64,000 nt of DNA from CAZVGZ01 sp964627605 (lineage in GTDB: Bacteria; Latescibacterota; MWCZ01; CAZVGZ01), in assembly GCA_964627605.1 (NCBI GenBank), contig CAZVGZ010000004.1, positions 1 to 64,000 on the forward strand, in the 5' to 3' direction. Under the pieces are notes generated by a model, which did not search any database, was not told where the DNA came from, and saw only the letters and a program-made list of their open reading frames with translations. Shown in pieces: positions 61,538-64,000 of this stretch (the stretch's first letter is position 1; the number at the start of each line of letters is the position of its first letter). Position numbers and translations under genes: made by a program.

Positions 61538-62830
61538 GTGGCGCTTCGACCTAACATCCTATACATCCACTCGCACGACACAGGCAGGTACATCGAGCCC
61601 TATGGTCACGCGATCCCGACGCCCAACATGCTGCGTCTTGCCAAGGAGGGCACACTCTTTCGCCAGGCGTTCTGCGCAGCACCGACATGCTCAGCGAGCA
61701 GAGCCGCGCTATTGACCGGGCAGAGCCCACATTCAAACGGGATGAACGGGCTGACCCACCGTGGTTTTGAACTCTACGACTACTCGCACCACATTCTGCA
61801 CACCTTGCGGAAAGTCGGCTACACCTCCACTCTGTGCGGTGTGCAGCACGTTTCTACCGACACAAGCAAGATCGGTTACGATAATGTACTCAGTCTCAAA
61901 ATGGACGAAGAGACCACCGCTGCAGAATTCCTTCATGACACACCGGCGGAGCCGTTCTTCATGTCGGTAGGCTTTATGAACACCCATCGACCCTACCTGG
62001 AACCCGGCCCAGAAGAGGACGAACGGTACACACTTCCTCCCCCACCACTCTGTGACACTCCTGAGACCCGCCACGAAATGGCGTGCTACAAAGCCAGCGC
62101 ACGCTGCTACGATGTTGGAGTAGGCAGAATTCTCGATGCGTTGGATGAGACGGGCCTGACTGAGAACACCCTCGTAATCAACACGACGGATCATGGGCTG
62201 GAGTTCCCGAATATGAAGTGCACACTGTTCGACGACGGGATCGGCGTCATGCTCACTATTCGGGGCCCAGGTGGGTTCAACGGCGGTAGGGTATACGATG
62301 GACTGACAAGCCAGATCGACATTTTCCCAACAGTATGCGAACTGCTCGGTATTGATCGCCCAAAGTGGCTGGAAGGCAGGTCGTTTATGCCAGCTATCCG
62401 AAACGACGTAGACCAGGTAAACGAGGAGATATTCGCGGAGGTGTCATACCACGCCTCATACGAGCCCCAGCGCACCGTGCGCACCGACAGATGGAAATAC
62501 ATCAGGCGGTACGGCGATTGGAACACATCAGTGCTCCCCAACTGCGGTGACAGCGTAAGCAAGGACCTATGGATCGAGAATGGTTGGGCGGATCGGTCGG
62601 TAGACAGCGAGCAGCTTTACGACCTGGTGTTCGACCCGTTCGAAGCGAACAACGTCGCAGGAAGTTCAGAACTAAACGACGTCTTATCCGATATGCGCCA
62701 ACGCCTCGACAACTGGATGAAACGGACAGACGACCCGCTACAGACAGGCTACATAGCGGCACCGTCAGGATCAAAGATCAACCGATCCGACGATGTGTCA
62801 CCTCAAGATGAACCCTACATCGTGGAGTGA
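61538..62830 (+). CDS. Sulfatase, cytosolic form
   Basis: 430 residues. The formylglycine site is Cys51-Ser-Ala-Ser-Arg55 followed by 'AALLTGQ'. Metal and substrate residues are seen in 'YIHSHDTGRYIEPYG', 'VINTTDHGLEFPNMK' and 'RTDRWKYIRRYG'. The start is GTG 61538 after GGTGAGGAG. It has no signal peptide. It should desulfate carbohydrates or aryl sulfates and, with the DUF4838 protein, would serve breakdown of a sulfated glycan. It is the second sulfatase in the window and differs from the first in the residue at position +2 of the cassette. Confidence 0.87.
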   Translation: MALRPNILYIHSHDTGRYIEPYGHAIPTPNMLRLAKEGTLFRQAFCAAPTCSASRAALLTGQSPHSNGMNGLTHRGFELYDYSHHILHTLRKVGYTSTLCGVQHVSTDTSKIGYDNVLSLKMDEETTAAEFLHDTPAEPFFMSVGFMNTHRPYLEPGPEEDERYTLPPPPLCDTPETRHEMACYKASARCYDVGVGRILDALDETGLTENTLVINTTDHGLEFPNMKCTLFDDGIGVMLTIRGPGGFNGGRVYDGLTSQIDIFPTVCELLGIDRPKWLEGRSFMPAIRNDVDQVNEEIFAEVSYHASYEPQRTVRTDRWKYIRRYGDWNTSVLPNCGDSVSKDLWIENGWADRSVDSEQLYDLVFDPFEANNVAGSSELNDVLSDMRQRLDNWMKRTDDPLQTGYIAAPSGSKINRSDDVSPQDEPYIVE

Positions 62831-63200
62831 TCTTCGGCACGCAATTGGCACTCCAGACGCGCTCTCAAAACGACTGTTCGGCAGACATTATATCTACGTC
62901 ATGCGGAAGCGCTGCCCGTTCGCCGCCAGTTTACTGCTGCGACGCTAAATTTTTGTCGTCCGAGTGACAGTCCGGTTGAGCACCGGCGCACCAGAATACG
63001 CCCGACCCAGTTTTCCACCGGAGCGCTGGTTGTGTCGCCGCCCAGGTGGCAACGGTGCGTCACACCCCCCGACGATAGGTATTCAAGCATGAATTTGGGT
63101 ATAGCGCTTCACCATCCCAACAAATATTGGTTTCCACCGCTGCCCAGCATATCTTCATGTCGACAGATCGGCAACTCGGTTCCAGGGATGGAGGTGGCAA
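62831..63200 (+). other. 370-base region without a supported gene
   Basis: No ORF with homology, RNA fold or repeat of the trp-flanking family was found. Its last bases hold the Shine-Dalgarno sequence GGAGGT for the small ORF that follows. Confidence 0.5.
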
Positions 63201-63368
63201 GTGGCGAATCGCCTGTCCAAAACATCCCCCAGCTTTAGCCCGGCTGACACGAAACAGTCCCGACAGCTGCTCGGAGCCCTACTCATAGTAGATTTTTTCA
63301 GTGCTGGGGCATTTCTAGCCGGTGCACGTCTTCTTGTATTCTCCGAAAAATCAGGATCATATTGGTGA
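63201..63368 (+). CDS. Small single-pass membrane protein, unknown
   Basis: 55 residues from GTG 63201, preceded by GGAGGT (63190-63195) five bases away. The N-terminal 24 residues are polar ('VANRLSKTSPSFSPADTKQS'), then 'RQLLGALLIVDFFSAGAFL' begins one transmembrane helix, and the tail is short and charged. The strong ribosome site plus a clean membrane topology make it a credible gene. No family is recognised. Confidence 0.45.
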   Translation: MANRLSKTSPSFSPADTKQSRQLLGALLIVDFFSAGAFLAGARLLVFSEKSGSYW

Positions 63369-63825
63369 TCGTGTCTATCATCGCGGCTTTAGGACCGATG
63401 GCGGCACGAATACAACACAGTGCGTCCGCACAGTTCACTGGGCTATCGACCGCCAGCACCAGAGGCAATCGCCCGGCACTGGAGGCAATCGCCTGGGGGG
63501 GGGGCTCCCTCCAAGACCATACACTCACGATCATCAAATACTAACTTTCAAAGTGGACCGACTATATGGGTCAGGGCAGTACACTGAGGGTACAACCGCG
63601 TTCTACTACCACAGGTATTGGCTCACACCAATTGGTCTACAGCGGCCTACTGGAGTGGCTCAGCAGAAAGGGAATTGGGGGAATAGCGGGTGGCTGGAAC
63701 CGTGTTCGGCAATACCGATTAAAAGAGGAAATCGCCGCGAAGTGTACCCTGAGTGTACCATTTCAGAGCAAAACGCGCAGATCGAGGGTGGCAATTTCGG
63801 ACCTAAATTCTTGTAGATAAAGAAG
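63369..63825. other. Region without a supported gene, with G10 run
   Basis: The region holds a homopolymer of ten G at 63495-63504, next to two copies of GAGGCAATCGCC. Several overlapping frames exist, but none has family-like sequence or a ribosome site. Confidence 0.5.
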
Positions 63826-63899
63826 TACTCCCGCCAGGAATCGAACCTGGAACCAACTGATTAAGAGTCAGCTGCTCTGCCTGGTTGAGCTACGGGAGC
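63826..63899 (-). tRNA. tRNA-Lys (anticodon CUU)
   Basis: Read on the minus strand, the cloverleaf is complete: acceptor arms GCTCCCG and CGGGAGT (first pair G-U), D stem GCTC/GAGC, anticodon stem GCTGA/TCAGT with loop CTCTTAA giving anticodon CTT, and T arm CCAGG-TTCGATT-CCTGG. The discriminator is A. CCA is not encoded. No intron. The gene points left toward the small membrane ORF, which is on the other strand. Confidence 0.95.
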
Positions 63900-64000
63900 A
63901 GAAGCGACCCAATAAATCTCCGTCCAAACGCCGAACAGGTCAAGCTTTGAAATCTCGCCCCGTCGTCCCTATCGCCAGTGATGTCCGCTGACGTAAGGGG

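Noticed and set aside
63322..63816. 164-codon plus-strand frame and a pilin-like VIVSIIAALG stretch near 63362
   Set aside because: The frames overlap a better-supported small ORF, have no type IV pilin cleavage motif and no ribosome site.

Overview
The window looks like a chromosomal scaffold piece from an uncultured Gram-negative bacterium of the FCB-related or Poribacteria/Latescibacteria-like sphere. This placement is an inference from gene content: secreted proteins ending in FlgD-like sorting/Ig domains, a PorV-like outer-membrane protein, cohesin and dockerin modules on one polypeptide, sulfatases, many FG-GAP/PQQ propellers, and an outer-membrane barrel ending in Phe. There is one scaffold gap of 10 N at 36271-36280. 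Base composition looks moderately GC-rich by eye (not counted). No rRNA, CRISPR array, integrase-bounded island or transposase was seen. One tRNA (Lys, CUU) lies near the right end.

Layout. 1-6.9 kb: URO-D-fold protein, a glycine-oxidase remnant, thioesterase, UMF1-type MFS, and a secreted FlgD-tail protein coupled to a PorV-like barrel. 6.9-18.6 kb: adenosine-deaminase-like enzyme, propeller/toroid protein, a CsgG-like remnant, sulfatase, M24 peptidase, an amber-interrupted deacetylase, stand-alone AICAR formyltransferase, two aldo/keto reductases and a lipoprotein. 18.6-29.9 kb: TPR pseudogene, rsmI, CDP-alcohol phosphatidyltransferase, PHP protein, PL22 oligogalacturonate lyase, DUF2332 pseudogene, tandem-domain ThyX, HAD phosphatase, NlpC/P60-barrel fusion, XerD, and an orphan DHp-like protein. 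30.2-35.7 kb: large subtilase, HEAT protein coupled to a CoA-disulfide-reductase-like flavoprotein, and a truncated PAS regulator. 35.8-43 kb: cstA and an envelope block murJ-murG(HEAT)-mraY. 43-48.2 kb: ThuA-like protein, propeller, epimerase, small membrane protein. 48.2-52 kb: a repeat-flanked trp module with a promoter, a leader peptide containing two Trp codons, an intrinsic terminator, trpE and trpG, followed by a frameshifted methyltransferase. 52-62.8 kb: a cluster of (alpha/alpha)6 glycosidase, PQQ propeller, cupin, LamG/propeller, DUF4838/GH67-like protein and sulfatase, most without signal peptides.

Two themes stand out. First, gene decay: at least four ORFs carry in-frame nonsense codons or frameshifts, others are start-less or truncated fragments, and intact neighbours use TAG, TAA and TGA normally. 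Second, unusual fusions and regulation: MurG with a C-terminal HEAT domain, NlpC/P60 with an outer-membrane barrel, a duplicated ThyX, a subtilase whose HGT motif reads EGT, and a candidate ribosome-mediated trp attenuator. Everything here was read by eye from the sequence; no database search or folding was run.
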